From contig NZ_CP069161.1 of the NCBI RefSeq assembly GCF_018802605.1, positions 1,736,001-1,800,000 on the forward strand: a DNA stretch of 64,000 bases. Reading direction: 5' to 3'. A program made the translations under genes and the position numbers. The notes under the pieces are model-generated. The model was given only the letters and a program-made list of their open reading frames with translations, did not search any database and was not told the DNA's origin. The DNA comes from Paludibacterium paludis. GTDB lineage: Bacteria; Pseudomonadota; Gammaproteobacteria; Burkholderiales; Chromobacteriaceae. This document shows, piece by piece, positions 50,428-59,488 of this stretch (its first letter is position 1; each line of letters opens with the position of its first letter).

Positions 50428-51222
50428 ATGCCTCAGCCTGTGCTGGTCGACCGTATCGGTCATATCGCCATCCTTACTCTGGATCATTCTCCCGCCAATA
50501 CCATGACGCCCGCTTCCCTGGCTATTTTGGCCGGGCATCTCAAAACTCTGTCGGCCGACGACACCGTGCGCGCGGTGGTCATGACCGGCAAGGGCGAGCG
50601 GTTTTTTTGCGCGGGGCTGGATGTTCGCCTGCTCAACGGCGCGGATCGCCAGCAGACCGAGTCACTGCTCGTGGCGTTCACGGCGATGCTCGATGCGATC
50701 CGGGAGTTTTCCGGGGTGACGGTGGCGGCGATCAACGGCTTCGCCTTGGGCGGCGGGCTGGAGTGGGCGCTGGCGTGCGATTATCGGGTCGCGGAGCGCG
50801 GCGCGAGTCTTGGCATGCCGGAAGCCCGTCTTGGCTTGCTGCCGGCCGGTGGCGGCACGCGCATGCTGGTGGACGCGGTCGGCGCTGCTTGGGCGCGGCG
50901 GATCATTCTGGGTGGCGAACGGGTGGATGCGGAAACCGCGTGGCGCATAGGGCTGGTGGAAGAGGTGGTCGATCCCGGATGCGCGAAAATCGTCGCCATC
51001 AGTCTGGCCGGCCGCGTTGGCCGTCAGGGGCGGCAAGCGGTCGCGGTGGCGCGCAGTCTGATCGACAGCGCGCGGGATGTGTCCTTCGATGAGGCCCGGC
51101 GGCGCGAGCGGTCGGCGTTTCTGGCCTTGTGCGGCGCCGCGGAGCCGCGCGAGGGAATCGCGGCGTTTCTGGCGAAGCGGCCGCCGTCGTGGAGCGACGA
51201 GGACGATCCGGAGGATGAATGA
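50428..51222 (+). CDS. Enoyl-CoA hydratase/isomerase family protein
   Basis: 264 residues of the crotonase fold from ATG at 50428 (GAAGGGAG upstream). Oxyanion-hole segments: RFFCAGLDVRLL (about 62) and ALGGGLEWALACD (about 106); MPEARLGLLPAGGGT (about 130) contains the catalytic-type Glu. The second usual Glu (at the position of AYxE) is not evident from the GGLEWAL context, where Glu is present. Would hydrate or isomerise an acyl-CoA. No partner in a fatty-acid pathway is near, so the substrate is unknown. Acidic tail (DEDDPEDE). Confidence 0.85.
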   Translation: MPQPVLVDRIGHIAILTLDHSPANTMTPASLAILAGHLKTLSADDTVRAVVMTGKGERFFCAGLDVRLLNGADRQQTESLLVAFTAMLDAIREFSGVTVAAINGFALGGGLEWALACDYRVAERGASLGMPEARLGLLPAGGGTRMLVDAVGAAWARRIILGGERVDAETAWRIGLVEEVVDPGCAKIVAISLAGRVGRQGRQAVAVARSLIDSARDVSFDEARRRERSAFLALCGAAEPREGIAAFLAKRPPSWSDEDDPEDE

Positions 51223-51224
51223 AA

Positions 51225-51245
51225 AAGGGCGGCCAGGCCGCCCTT
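51225..51245 (-). terminator. Terminator of the parvulin operon
   Basis: AAGGGCGGC-CAG/CTG-GCCGCCCTT hairpin. On the minus strand it is followed by TTTTT, directly after the stop of the second parvulin gene (51253). It may also stop the convergent hydratase gene. Confidence 0.8.
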
Positions 51246-51252
51246 GGTGCTG

Positions 51253-52035
51253 TTACTGGCTGACTTTCGCCTTGGCGCGCAGCTCACCGACCAGCTTGTC
51301 GATGCGTTGGCCCATCATGCGCTGGGCCAGTTGCGGCTTGAGCGCATCGAACGCCGGCGGCGGTTCGGTTCGCACATCCTCCAGTTTGATGATGTGCCAG
51401 CCGAACTGGGTTTTCACCGGTTTGGCGGTGATCTGCCCCTTGGCCAGATGGCTCGCGGCCTGGGCGAACTCGGGGGCGAACCCGCCACGAACGGGATCGA
51501 ACCAGCCCAGATCGCCACCCTTGGCTTTGGACTCCGGATCGGTCGACTTCGCGCGGGCCAGATCGGCGAACGGCTTGCCTTTCTTCAGCGAATCCAGAAC
51601 GGCGTTGGCTTCCGCTTCCGTCGCCACGAGAATGTGCGCGACGTGGAGTTTCTTCTGAACCGGAATCTGTGCCTTGAGCTTGTCGTATTCGGCTTTCAGC
51701 TGCGCATCCGTCACCGGATTCGCGCGCTGATAGTCAGCGATGTAACGCTGCGCGAGCGCCATGGTCTGCATGTTCTGCAGCTCGGCCTGGTAATCGGCGC
51801 TCTTGTCCATGCCCTTCTTCACGGCTTCCTGACGGAGGAGTTCGGCCGTGACGAGCTGGTCGACGATCGCCTGGCGCGTGGCCGGCGTGATCTGCTGGCC
51901 CTGGGCTTCCACTTGCTTGATGATCATGTCGATGCGTGCCTGGGGAATGTCCACGCCATTGACAGTGAGCCCCGCCGCCAGGGCGGCGGGGACGAGGGCG
52001 GCGGCCAGAAGGCCCGCCATCAGGGTTTTTTTCAT
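51253..52035 (-). CDS. Parvulin-type periplasmic peptidyl-prolyl isomerase
   Basis: 260 residues with a signal peptide (to about 21, AALAAG). An N-terminal SurA-like helical chaperone part (about 25-130) and one PpiC rotamase domain (about 133-225) with LHVAHILVATEAEANAVL, GGDLGWFDP and FGWHIIKLEDVR. It would help periplasmic and outer-membrane proteins fold. Its upstream neighbour at 52058 is a close paralogue of the same layout, 22 bases away; together with bolA, yciI and yciB they keep the order common in Neisseriales. Confidence 0.9.
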   Translation of the reverse strand: MKKTLMAGLLAAALVPAALAAGLTVNGVDIPQARIDMIIKQVEAQGQQITPATRQAIVDQLVTAELLRQEAVKKGMDKSADYQAELQNMQTMALAQRYIADYQRANPVTDAQLKAEYDKLKAQIPVQKKLHVAHILVATEAEANAVLDSLKKGKPFADLARAKSTDPESKAKGGDLGWFDPVRGGFAPEFAQAASHLAKGQITAKPVKTQFGWHIIKLEDVRTEPPPAFDALKPQLAQRMMGQRIDKLVGELRAKAKVSQ

Positions 52036-52057
52036 GAGGCGTATCCTGTGCTGGTGA

Positions 52058-52852
52058 TTACTGGATCTTGGCCTTGCCGCGCAGTTCGTTGACGGTCTTG
52101 GTGATCTGCTCTTCCTGCAGCTGGCGCGCGAGTTGCGGCTTCACCTGATCGAAAGCCGGGGCTTTCGCATCACGGACTTCTTCGACCTTGAAAATGAACC
52201 AGCCGACATTGGTCTTGAACGGCTTCTGGGTGTATTGGCCCTTGCCCAGCGGTTTGAGAATGCCGGCCAGTGTCTGGTCCATGCCGGACAGGTTGCCCCA
52301 GCCCATGTCGCCGCCATTTTGCTTGGCTTGCGGATCGATGGAGCGGGCTTGGGCCAGCGCCTCGAACTTCTTGCCCTTCTTCAGGTCGGCGAGCACGGCG
52401 TTGGCGTCGGCTTCGGTGGCGAGGACGATCTGGCGGGCGTGCACTTCCTTCTGGCCGTTCAATTTGGCGGACAGCTCGTCGTAGCGCGCCTTGATCTGGG
52501 CGTCGGAAACCGGATTCTGCTTGACGATGTCGGCGAACAGCGCGTCCTGCAGGATGTCGCTGCGAGCCTCGTCAATGCGGCGGACGACGTCCGCATCCTT
52601 TTCCAGTCCGCGGCGGCGGGCCTCTTCCTGGATCAGTTGGCGATTGATCAGACGGCTCTTGATTTCCTCGCGCATGGCGGGGGTGTCCTGAGCCTGGCCG
52701 TTGCTGTTCTGCACGATGGTGGCGACCACCTGGTCGACGTCCTTCTTATCGATGGCGACACCGTTGACCACGGCGACCGATTCGGCGGCGGCCAGGGAGG
52801 GCAGCCCGATGGCAGTGGCGATCATGAGACCGGCGAGACGGGAGATGTGCAT
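52058..52852 (-). CDS. Parvulin-type periplasmic peptidyl-prolyl isomerase (paralogue)
   Basis: 264 residues with a signal peptide (to about 23, LAAAES). The layout equals that of the downstream gene: SurA-like helices, then a PpiC domain with VHARQIVLATEADANAVL, GGDMGWGNLSG and NVGWFIFKVEEVRD. The rotamase Asp/His positions look slightly different (ARQI instead of AHIL), so the two may differ in activity. The pair arose by tandem duplication. Confidence 0.9.
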   Translation of the reverse strand: MHISRLAGLMIATAIGLPSLAAAESVAVVNGVAIDKKDVDQVVATIVQNSNGQAQDTPAMREEIKSRLINRQLIQEEARRRGLEKDADVVRRIDEARSDILQDALFADIVKQNPVSDAQIKARYDELSAKLNGQKEVHARQIVLATEADANAVLADLKKGKKFEALAQARSIDPQAKQNGGDMGWGNLSGMDQTLAGILKPLGKGQYTQKPFKTNVGWFIFKVEEVRDAKAPAFDQVKPQLARQLQEEQITKTVNELRGKAKIQ

Positions 52853-52870
52853 TGTAACCCCTTGGTTAAT

Positions 52871-53137
52871 TCAAATTTCATCCGGAGACAAGGCGTGGAT
52901 GTTTAACGCATGAATCCGGTGCGGAAAAAGATCGGCCAGTGCGTGATACACCCGCCGATGGCGATCGATACGGCTCAGGCCGCGAAAGTGTGGCGACACG
53001 ATGGTCAGCCGGTAATGGCCTGCGCCACCGGCGGCGCCCGCATGTCCTGCATGCGCGGCGCTGTCGTCGGCGATGTCGATGAACTCGGGATCGAGCGCGG
53101 CGAGACGCGCCGTGAATTGCGCTTCAAGATCCGTCAT
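52871..53137 (-). CDS. bolA: BolA-family protein
   Basis: 88 residues. Class II KH-like fold: [21 protein letters not shown] (shown as [11 protein letters not shown] and [15 protein letters not shown]) and [15 protein letters not shown] at the end. BolA proteins bind monothiol glutaredoxins and help in iron-sulfur metabolism. A Gly/Ala/His-rich loop ([13 protein letters not shown]) sits at the variable site. ATG overlaps the yciI stop. Some family members are called IbaG; the exact type is not resolved. Confidence 0.88.
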   Translation of the reverse strand: MTDLEAQFTARLAALDPEFIDIADDSAAHAGHAGAAGGAGHYRLTIVSPHFRGLSRIDRHRRVYHALADLFPHRIHALNIHALSPDEI

Positions 53138-53436
53138 CCCGGAAAAACCTTGCGGAACGGCTTGACTTCGACGCCGGCGTAAACACCGGCCTCGACATAC
53201 GGGTCATCCTGCGCCCATGCGGACGCGCTGTCCAGATTATCGAACTCGGCGACGATGAGGCTGCCGGTGAAGCCGGCCGGGCCGGGGTCGACGCTGTCGA
53301 TGGCGGGCATCGGACCCGCGAGCACGAGGCGGCCTTGCGCTTCCAGCGTCCTGAGGCGCTCGAGGTGGGCCGGGCGGGCCGCGAGGCGCCGCTCCAGCGA
53401 ATCGGCGGTGTCGCGGGCGATAATGGCGTAGAGCAT
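53134..53436 (-). CDS. yciI: YciI-like protein
   Basis: 100 residues, ferredoxin-like fold of the YciI/DGPF family. [20 protein letters not shown] at the start, the loop LAGPMPAID (about 39), and [18 protein letters not shown] near the end, which holds the conserved Asp and His-region. Function unclear in the family. Overlaps bolA downstream and follows yciB by one base, so these form one operon. Confidence 0.88.
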   Translation of the reverse strand: MLYAIIARDTADSLERRLAARPAHLERLRTLEAQGRLVLAGPMPAIDSVDPGPAGFTGSLIVAEFDNLDSASAWAQDDPYVEAGVYAGVEVKPFRKVFPG

Positions 53437-53437
53437 G

Positions 53438-53968
53438 TCACTCGTCCTGAACGTAGCGCGACAGCGCGAAGCTCTGCGCGATGGCGAAGACCGCGATGAG
53501 TCCCAGCGTGCCGAACATTTTGAAATTGACCCAGATACGTTCGCTGAACGTGTAGGCGACGAACAGATTCAGTGCGGCAAGCGCGATGAAGAACACGCCC
53601 CAGGCATGGCAGAGCACGGTCCAGACCCGATCCGGGAGCGAGACCTGGGTCTCCATCACGGCGCGGATACCGTTCTTGCCGGCCAGTTGGCCGACGACGA
53701 GGCCCGCGCCCATCAACCCGTACAGTACGGTGGGTTTCCACATGATGAAGTGCTTGTCGTGCAGGAGGAGCGTGGCTCCGCCCAGGACCACGACCAGGCC
53801 CAGTGTGAGCCATTGCAGCTTGTCCACGGGGCGACGGCGGATCAGCGCGTAGCCGACCTGCAGAACCGTCGTGACAATGGCGATTCCGGTGGCCACGAAG
53901 ATATCGTTGGTCCACCAGTAGGCACCGAAGAACAGCAGGATGCCAAGAAAGTCGACGATGAATTTCAT
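53438..53968 (-). CDS. yciB: Intracellular septation protein A homologue
   Basis: 176 residues with five hydrophobic helices. [17 protein letters not shown] at the N-terminus, [33 protein letters not shown] and [18 protein letters not shown] are family motifs. Inner-membrane protein linked to septation and envelope upkeep. First gene of yciB-yciI-bolA-ppiC-ppiC. Confidence 0.94.
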   Translation of the reverse strand: MKFIVDFLGILLFFGAYWWTNDIFVATGIAIVTTVLQVGYALIRRRPVDKLQWLTLGLVVVLGGATLLLHDKHFIMWKPTVLYGLMGAGLVVGQLAGKNGIRAVMETQVSLPDRVWTVLCHAWGVFFIALAALNLFVAYTFSERIWVNFKMFGTLGLIAVFAIAQSFALSRYVQDE

Positions 53969-54021
53969 GGTGTGTGATTATGGGGGCGAAGATCGTTGAA
54001 AACAAGCGTCGGCATGCGATT

Positions 54022-54705
54022 TTATTCCATTGGCAGAATGGCCGCGTCCCGCAGGGTCTGCAGAACCGGAAGGGCGTCGTTCAGTGTGGCGCACACCGCC
54101 ACGGCCCGGTCGGCCAGTTCGGAGCTCGCGGTGAGAAGGTCGGGAACCTGGATAACGCGGATGCCGGCCGCGAGTGCCGCTTCCATGCCGATGGGAGAGT
54201 CCTCCAGCGCCACGCAGCGCTCCGGCGCGATGCCCAGCCGCGATGCGGCGGCGAGGTAAAGATCCGGCGCGGGTTTGGTGCGGGCCACCTCGTCTCCGGC
54301 CACCGTGGCGTCAAAGTGACGGATCAGCCCGGTGCGGCCAAGCTTGAGGTCGAGCAGGGCGCGCTCGGTGGAGCTTGCCACGGCGCAGGGCAGGGCGAAG
54401 CGGTGCGCCCACTCGAGCACGGCCTCGATGCCGGGTTTGAGCGGGATGCCCTCGCTGTCGAGCCGTTCCCGGTAACGGGCGCGCCAGCGCTCCAGCAGGC
54501 GCCGCGCATCCTCCGGCGCATAACGGGTTTCGAGCAGGCGCGCGCAGCGTTTGACGGCAAGTCCCGTCATGGCGTGGATCAACTCGTCGGACACGGGGAT
54601 CGCGAGCTGCGCGGCGCTGTCGCGCCAGGCGTCGCGCGAGACGGCCTCGCTGTCGATCATCAGTCCGTCCATGTCGAAAATCACGGCGTCAAGGGGGTGA
54701 TGCAT
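54022..54705 (-). CDS. HAD-family sugar-phosphatase/phosphoglucomutase-like protein
   Basis: 227 residues. HAD motif I FDMDGLMIDSE (nucleophile Asp near 10), cap domain with GLAVKRCARLLE, motif II AVASSTERA (Ser near 112), KPAPDLYL (motif III Lys) and ALEDSPIGMEAALAAGI (motif IV). The DGLMIDSE form with a helical cap is typical of the beta-phosphoglucomutase/YniC branch, which removes phosphate from small sugar phosphates. Monocistronic as far as seen. Confidence 0.87.
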   Translation of the reverse strand: MHHPLDAVIFDMDGLMIDSEAVSRDAWRDSAAQLAIPVSDELIHAMTGLAVKRCARLLETRYAPEDARRLLERWRARYRERLDSEGIPLKPGIEAVLEWAHRFALPCAVASSTERALLDLKLGRTGLIRHFDATVAGDEVARTKPAPDLYLAAASRLGIAPERCVALEDSPIGMEAALAAGIRVIQVPDLLTASSELADRAVAVCATLNDALPVLQTLRDAAILPME

Positions 54706-55173
54706 GCGTGTGGCTCCGGCCGGAAAGGTCTGTGGGACAGGCAGTCTGGCCGATCATGGCGCGGCTGGCAAGAGGGTCGGGTGTTGTAAAAATGCACAGT
54801 ACGCTTTCGACAGTTTGAAGGCTTCGCTTAACGGTTCGCGCGTGCCGCGCTCCCGGGGCCGGACGGCTTGCGTCACGCGCCTTTGACGGGGTTTCAAACG
54901 AAAGCTTGATCCAGGTCAATGAGATGGGGCGTGGTTGGTAACGTAAATTTAAAGAAGTGATTAGATATATTTACTTATGACGAGGGCGATTTTTTTCGGT
55001 ATTGTTCTGTCTGCGCGCCGGGGCAACCAGTGTCCGGAGCAGGTTTCGACGGGTCGGCATGGCGTGTCAGGCGCCGTCAGGCTCGAAGGAGCCGCCTCAT
55101 ACTTTTTGGGTTATTGCGATCGGGATTCTCGATAGTGTTCCTTTTGCGCTTATTTAATGACAGGCGGATTTTG
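54706..55173. other. 468-bp intergenic region upstream of the PEP-CTERM gene
   Basis: No gene is supported. The right half is AT-rich (TAACGTAAATTTAAAG, then TTAGATATATTTACTTATG) and probably carries the promoter for the PEP-CTERM gene, though no pair of boxes stands out. PEP-CTERM genes are often preceded by sigma-54-like sites; no clear TGGCAC-N5-TTGC was found. Confidence 0.4.
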
Positions 55174-55689
55174 ATGAATAAAATCAAATTACTTGCAGCT
55201 TCCCTCGCCCTGATTTCGGTTACGGCCCACGCCGGTGTGCGGGATATCGGCCAGCTCGATCACGGCACCTTCTTCGAGGATACCTTCGGCGTATCGCTGA
55301 GCGGAAAAACGCCGTCTTTCAGCGAAACCATCAAGTTCTCGCTGTTGCCGGCCTCGGATCTGAGCACCACCATCTGGTTGAACCAGCGTGGCAACTTCAA
55401 CGGCCTGCTGCAGTTCGTGACGGCCAGCATCACCGACAAAACCGGCAAGGTGTTGTGGACCGAGTCCAAGTATGGCACCAAGGGATTTGCCGCCGAGCTG
55501 GGCAGCCTGCTGTCCCCGGGCGGCGAGTACAATCTCAATCTGAGCGGCAAGCTGGCAAACGGTGCGTCGAGCTACAACGGCAAGTTCAGCTATTCCCTGA
55601 ACGTGTCCGCGGTACCTGAGCCGGAAACCTACGCGCTGATGGGCCTTGGCCTGACCGCGCTGCTGCTGCGTCGTCGCAAACGCTTCTGA
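55174..55689 (+). CDS. FxDxF-family PEP-CTERM exported protein
   Basis: 171 residues. Signal peptide (to about 20, VTAHAG), the FxDxF-type segment FFEDTFGVSLSG (about 33), a beta-rich middle and the sorting tail VPEPETYALMGLGLTALLLR-RRKRF (PEP motif, helix, Arg-rich end). Such proteins are sorted and cut by an exosortase and go to the surface with exopolysaccharide. No exosortase gene is in the window, so it must be elsewhere. It stands just before the eps genes, which fits. Confidence 0.93.
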   Translation: MNKIKLLAASLALISVTAHAGVRDIGQLDHGTFFEDTFGVSLSGKTPSFSETIKFSLLPASDLSTTIWLNQRGNFNGLLQFVTASITDKTGKVLWTESKYGTKGFAAELGSLLSPGGEYNLNLSGKLANGASSYNGKFSYSLNVSAVPEPETYALMGLGLTALLLRRRKRF

Positions 55690-55860
55690 TCGCTTGCTGC
55701 ACGGCTTGGGCCAAAGGGCAGGGTGACCGGTTCAACGGGAGCCTTGCCTTAATTTATTTGTTACATAAAATACTTTTTTTACATGTAGCATCGAGTCCTC
55801 ATGGCAAGGGCTTAAATAACTGCGCGTTTCACCCGCCATCAAACCGAAAAGTGTCCCGTC

Positions 55861-57048
55861 ATGTCTTTGGTCGTTAGAGTAATTGGCACCGGTCAGCGGT
55901 GTCTTGGCCTGATTATGCTGGCAGCGCCTTGTCTTGCAGCGGCGGCTTACGATCCTACCGACCGGTTTTATCTGTACGCCGAAGCGGGGTATCTGAGCGA
56001 CAGCAATGTGCTGCGGCTGAATGAAAAGCTCGAATCGCCGAGGCAGTTCGGCTATGGCGGCGCCAGTGACCGCATCGTGACCACGACGGTTGGCGGGCAC
56101 TATGACACGACGTTTTCCCGGCAGCGGTTCACGCTTGACGGAAAATTCTCGGACACACGCTATGACCGCTTCAGCCGGCTCGACTACCACAGCTGGACGG
56201 CCCGTTCCGCCTGGAACTGGGCGCTGGCCTCGCGCTGGACGGGAACGATCGGTTATTCGGACAGCAAGAACCAGTCGAGTATCGAAGACGCGGCCGGCGG
56301 GGTGCGCGACGTGATCCGCGACCGGGTCCTGGACGGGCGCGCGGTGTTCGCCCTGACCAGCCGCATCGGGCTGGAGTTTTCCGGGCAGCGCAAGGCCGAA
56401 CGCCGGGAAGTCCGGTTCAACAATAATTTCAACCAGGATACCTTCGGCCTGGGGCTGGTGACCTCGACCGAGAAGGGCAGCATGCTCGCCGTGCGTGCCC
56501 AGAAATCGGACATTACCTACGTCTGGCTGAAAAACTTCATCGGCAGCCAGGCGTCTTATCGCCAAACCCAGTTTTCGGTCTCGGCGCGCTGGCCGGTCAC
56601 GGCCAAAACCACGCTCTCGGCATCGACAGGCTGGGTCAGGAACGAGGGCAATGGTGGCACGCAAGGTGGCTCGCGCAACCGCATCGGCAGTTTCGAATGG
56701 AACTGGAACGCCGACGCCAAGAATACGTTTGCCGCATCCTACTCGCGGCAAAGCGATACTCCGGGCAACAACACCATTCCCAGCGTGCTGACCAGTTACT
56801 CGGGAAGCTGGCAGTACTTGCCCACTGCCAAGACGCAAGTCAGCGCGCGTACGAGCGAGTCGACGCGCAAATACGCGACCTCGCTCGGGAATGAACGGAC
56901 CCGACTGTACAATATAACATTGTCCTGGAAGCCGATGACTCAGCTGGAACTTTCGACATTTGCCCAGAACGTCGTATTCAAGGGAACCTCCCCGCTGAAC
57001 GACTACAAGGTCAATCAATACGGGGTGAACGCCCGGGTCTTTTACTGA
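55861..57048 (+). CDS. epsL: EpsL-like outer-membrane beta-barrel of exopolysaccharide export
   Basis: 395 residues with a signal peptide (CLAAAAYD, about 35). The mature part is made of alternating short strands with aromatic ends (DRFYLYAEAGYLSDSNVLRL, TVGGHYDTTF, FTLDGKFSDTRYDRF), typical of a barrel, and ends in VNARVFY with a C-terminal aromatic residue. DSNVLR near 40 is the EpsL-family mark. It is expected to be part of the polysaccharide pore in XrtB/PEP-CTERM-linked loci. The sugar transferase follows 12 bases later. Confidence 0.8.
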   Translation: MSLVVRVIGTGQRCLGLIMLAAPCLAAAAYDPTDRFYLYAEAGYLSDSNVLRLNEKLESPRQFGYGGASDRIVTTTVGGHYDTTFSRQRFTLDGKFSDTRYDRFSRLDYHSWTARSAWNWALASRWTGTIGYSDSKNQSSIEDAAGGVRDVIRDRVLDGRAVFALTSRIGLEFSGQRKAERREVRFNNNFNQDTFGLGLVTSTEKGSMLAVRAQKSDITYVWLKNFIGSQASYRQTQFSVSARWPVTAKTTLSASTGWVRNEGNGGTQGGSRNRIGSFEWNWNADAKNTFAASYSRQSDTPGNNTIPSVLTSYSGSWQYLPTAKTQVSARTSESTRKYATSLGNERTRLYNITLSWKPMTQLELSTFAQNVVFKGTSPLNDYKVNQYGVNARVFY

Positions 57049-57060
57049 GGCGGAATCAGA

Positions 57061-58536
57061 ATGCAAGCGAAACACGAGCCGCTCGGCCTGCATACCGTGC
57101 ATAAACCGGGCAAGAACACTTCCACCATGACCATGGTGAACGAGTCGCTGGGCGCGCTGCGCAATGCCGCGCCCATGGCGAGTCTGCTCAAGTCGCTCGT
57201 TGATCCGGTCGTGGTCGCGGTATTGCTGTACCTGTTGGCCGCGTATATGGATGTCAGTCTGCACGGCATGCTGCTGACCTGGGCGACCATCGCCTTTTTG
57301 CTGGCGGCGTTGCTGATGGACGGCACCTTCCTGCTGCTGCCCGGCGCGAAAGGGCATTGGCAAGGCGTTGGCCGCATGCTGGCCACCTGGCTGTTCATTT
57401 GCTTCGTGCTGTACTGCTACGGCGCGCTGTCCGGCCTGCTGGAGTATTTCCCCGACGAACTGATGATCAGTTGGGCCCTGCTGTCTCCGCTGATGTTGCT
57501 CGGGATGCACTTGATCATCCGTCAGGTGATCGTGCGCCCGGCATCGGAGCAAAGCCAGGTCAGCCGTGTGGTGGTGGTCGGCGCCAACAAGTCCGGTTGC
57601 ATGCTGGCCGAGCGGATCAAGCAGAATCCGCAGCTGCGCATGGAATTCATGGGCTACTTCGATGACCGAGGACTTGACCGGATCGAGAGCATCGCTCCGG
57701 ACGAACTCAAGGGCACCATTGCCGAGCTGTACGATTATGTCCGGGCGAACGGCGTCCACCAGATCTACATTTCGCTGCCGATGACATCCCAGCCCCGCGT
57801 GATGGCGCTGGTCGACGGCCTGATGGACTGCACGGCGTCGATCTACTTTGTTCCCGATCTTTTCGTATTCGACCTGATCCAGGCCCAGATCGATCATGTG
57901 GCGGGTTTCCCCGTCATGTCGATTTGCGAGAGTCCGTTCATCGGTCTGGCCGGCGTCGTCAAGCGGGTGTCGGACATCGTCCTCGCGCTCGCGATTCTCG
58001 CCCTGATCTGGCCGTTCATGCTGGCGGTGGCGATCGCGGTCAAAGTCACCTCGCCGGGGCCGGTGCTGTTCAAGCAGCGCCGTTACGGCGCCAATGGCGA
58101 AAGCATTCTCGTCTACAAGTTCCGTTCGATGAAGGTGATGGAGGATGGCGACAAGGTCGTGCAGGCGACCCGCCAGGACAGCCGGCTCACCCCGATCGGC
58201 GGCTTTATCCGCCGATCGTCGCTTGACGAGCTGCCGCAATTCCTGAACGTTCTGGAAGGCAAGATGAGCATTGTCGGGCCCCGGCCGCACGCCAACGCCC
58301 ACAACGAAATGTACCGCAAGCTGATCAAAGGCTATATGCTGCGCCACAAGGTCAAACCGGGTATAACGGGGTGGGCCCAGGTCAACGGTTACCGGGGGGA
58401 AACCGATACCATCGACAAGATGGAGCGCCGGATCGAATATGATCTGGACTATCTGCGCAACTGGTCGTTGTGGTTCGATCTGAAAATCATTCTGATGACG
58501 GTTACCACTATTTTTCGTGATAAGAACGCTTATTGA
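57061..58536 (+). CDS. epsB: Undecaprenyl-phosphate sugar phosphotransferase
   Basis: 491 residues. Four or five N-terminal membrane helices (about 40-160), a CoA_binding_3 Rossmann domain (RVVVVGANKSGCMLAERI, about 172), a further helix, then the catalytic C-terminal domain: KRVSDIVLALAIL, SPGPVLFKQRRYGANGES, YKFRSMKV, RRSSLDELPQFLNVLEGKMS (20 residues) and VGPRPHA. This WcaJ/EpsB type links the first sugar phosphate to the lipid carrier in the inner membrane and so starts the exopolysaccharide repeat unit. The C-terminal KIILMTVTTIFRDKNAY is standard. Confidence 0.92.
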   Translation: MQAKHEPLGLHTVHKPGKNTSTMTMVNESLGALRNAAPMASLLKSLVDPVVVAVLLYLLAAYMDVSLHGMLLTWATIAFLLAALLMDGTFLLLPGAKGHWQGVGRMLATWLFICFVLYCYGALSGLLEYFPDELMISWALLSPLMLLGMHLIIRQVIVRPASEQSQVSRVVVVGANKSGCMLAERIKQNPQLRMEFMGYFDDRGLDRIESIAPDELKGTIAELYDYVRANGVHQIYISLPMTSQPRVMALVDGLMDCTASIYFVPDLFVFDLIQAQIDHVAGFPVMSICESPFIGLAGVVKRVSDIVLALAILALIWPFMLAVAIAVKVTSPGPVLFKQRRYGANGESILVYKFRSMKVMEDGDKVVQATRQDSRLTPIGGFIRRSSLDELPQFLNVLEGKMSIVGPRPHANAHNEMYRKLIKGYMLRHKVKPGITGWAQVNGYRGETDTIDKMERRIEYDLDYLRNWSLWFDLKIILMTVTTIFRDKNAY

Positions 58537-58561
58537 TCCCTATTTAACTTGGTGAACATCA

Positions 58562-59488
58562 ATGCTGACTAAAAAATCCACTCTGTGCCTTGTCGCGGTT
58601 GCCGTGACGGTGGCCTTGGCCGGTTGTTCCAAGAAAGAAGAGAAGAAAACACCGAGCCAGGTCCTGGCCCGGGTCAATGGCGCGGAAATCACGCTGCTGC
58701 AGCTGAACAGCCTGGTGGGCAACCTGGCTCCCGGACAGGCCGGCCCCGCGGTTCAGCAACAGGCTCTTGACCAGTTGGTGAATCAGGAGCTGCTGGTGCA
58801 AAAAGCCGGCGAGCTCAAGCTCGACCGCGATCCGACCGTGCTTCAGGCCATCGAAATGGCGCGCCGCGACATCCTCGCCCGCGCCGCGAGCGAAAAGCTG
58901 CTCGGCGGCGGCAAGGCGCCGAGCCAGGCGGAAATTTCCGACTTCTATGCCAAGAATCCGGCGCTGTTCTCCGGCCGCCGCATCTATGATGTCGTCGCCT
59001 TCATCGTCCCCACCGCGGAGCTGAAGGATTCGACGCGCGCCGCGCTGGATTCGGTGAAGACCCCGGATGAAACCCGGACGGTTCTGGAGAACGCCAAGGT
59101 GCGGTTCGATGCCCGTCCTTCCCGCATTCCCGCCGAAAAATTCCCGTTGCCGCTGCTGCCCAAGATCGCGGACATGAAGCAGGGCGACATCATTGTCGTG
59201 CCCGAGGGCGAGCGGACCACCCTGATGCAGCTGGTGCGCAGCGAGGCCGCGCCGGTCCAGCTTGACAAGGTGCAGGACCAGATCAAGACCTACCTGGCCG
59301 GTTCGCAAATGCAGGACACGGCCAAGACCAAGCTGGACGAGTTGAAGAAGGCCGCCAAGATCGAGTACGTGAAGCGCTTCGCTTCGGAACCGGCGGCGGG
59401 CGCGGCCCCCGCCGCGGCTCCGGCCGAGCCGGCGGCCAAGGGCGCCGTCGATCAGGATGCCTTGAAGTCGGGTGTGAAAGGACTGTAA
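58562..59488 (+). CDS. epsD: EpsD-family peptidyl-prolyl isomerase lipoprotein
   Basis: 308 residues. Signal with lipobox LAGC (Cys22), so a periplasm-facing lipoprotein. SurA-like helices (ALDQLVNQELLVQKAGEL, about 75) and a PpiC-like domain without strong catalytic marks (KFPLPLLPKIADMKQGDIIVV-type segment near 195). The tail is Ala/Pro-rich (AAGAAPAAAPAEPAA). The EpsD group lies in exopolysaccharide loci of PEP-CTERM species and probably helps the export machinery fold. Start at 58562 after a 25-base gap. Confidence 0.87.
   Translation: MLTKKSTLCLVAVAVTVALAGCSKKEEKKTPSQVLARVNGAEITLLQLNSLVGNLAPGQAGPAVQQQALDQLVNQELLVQKAGELKLDRDPTVLQAIEMARRDILARAASEKLLGGGKAPSQAEISDFYAKNPALFSGRRIYDVVAFIVPTAELKDSTRAALDSVKTPDETRTVLENAKVRFDARPSRIPAEKFPLPLLPKIADMKQGDIIVVPEGERTTLMQLVRSEAAPVQLDKVQDQIKTYLAGSQMQDTAKTKLDELKKAAKIEYVKRFASEPAAGAAPAAAPAEPAAKGAVDQDALKSGVKGL

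Noticed and set aside
55732..58347. 871-codon minus-strand frame across the epsL and sugar transferase genes
   Set aside because: Antisense to two clearly coding genes; its His/Gln/Arg-rich composition is typical of a shadow in GC-rich DNA.
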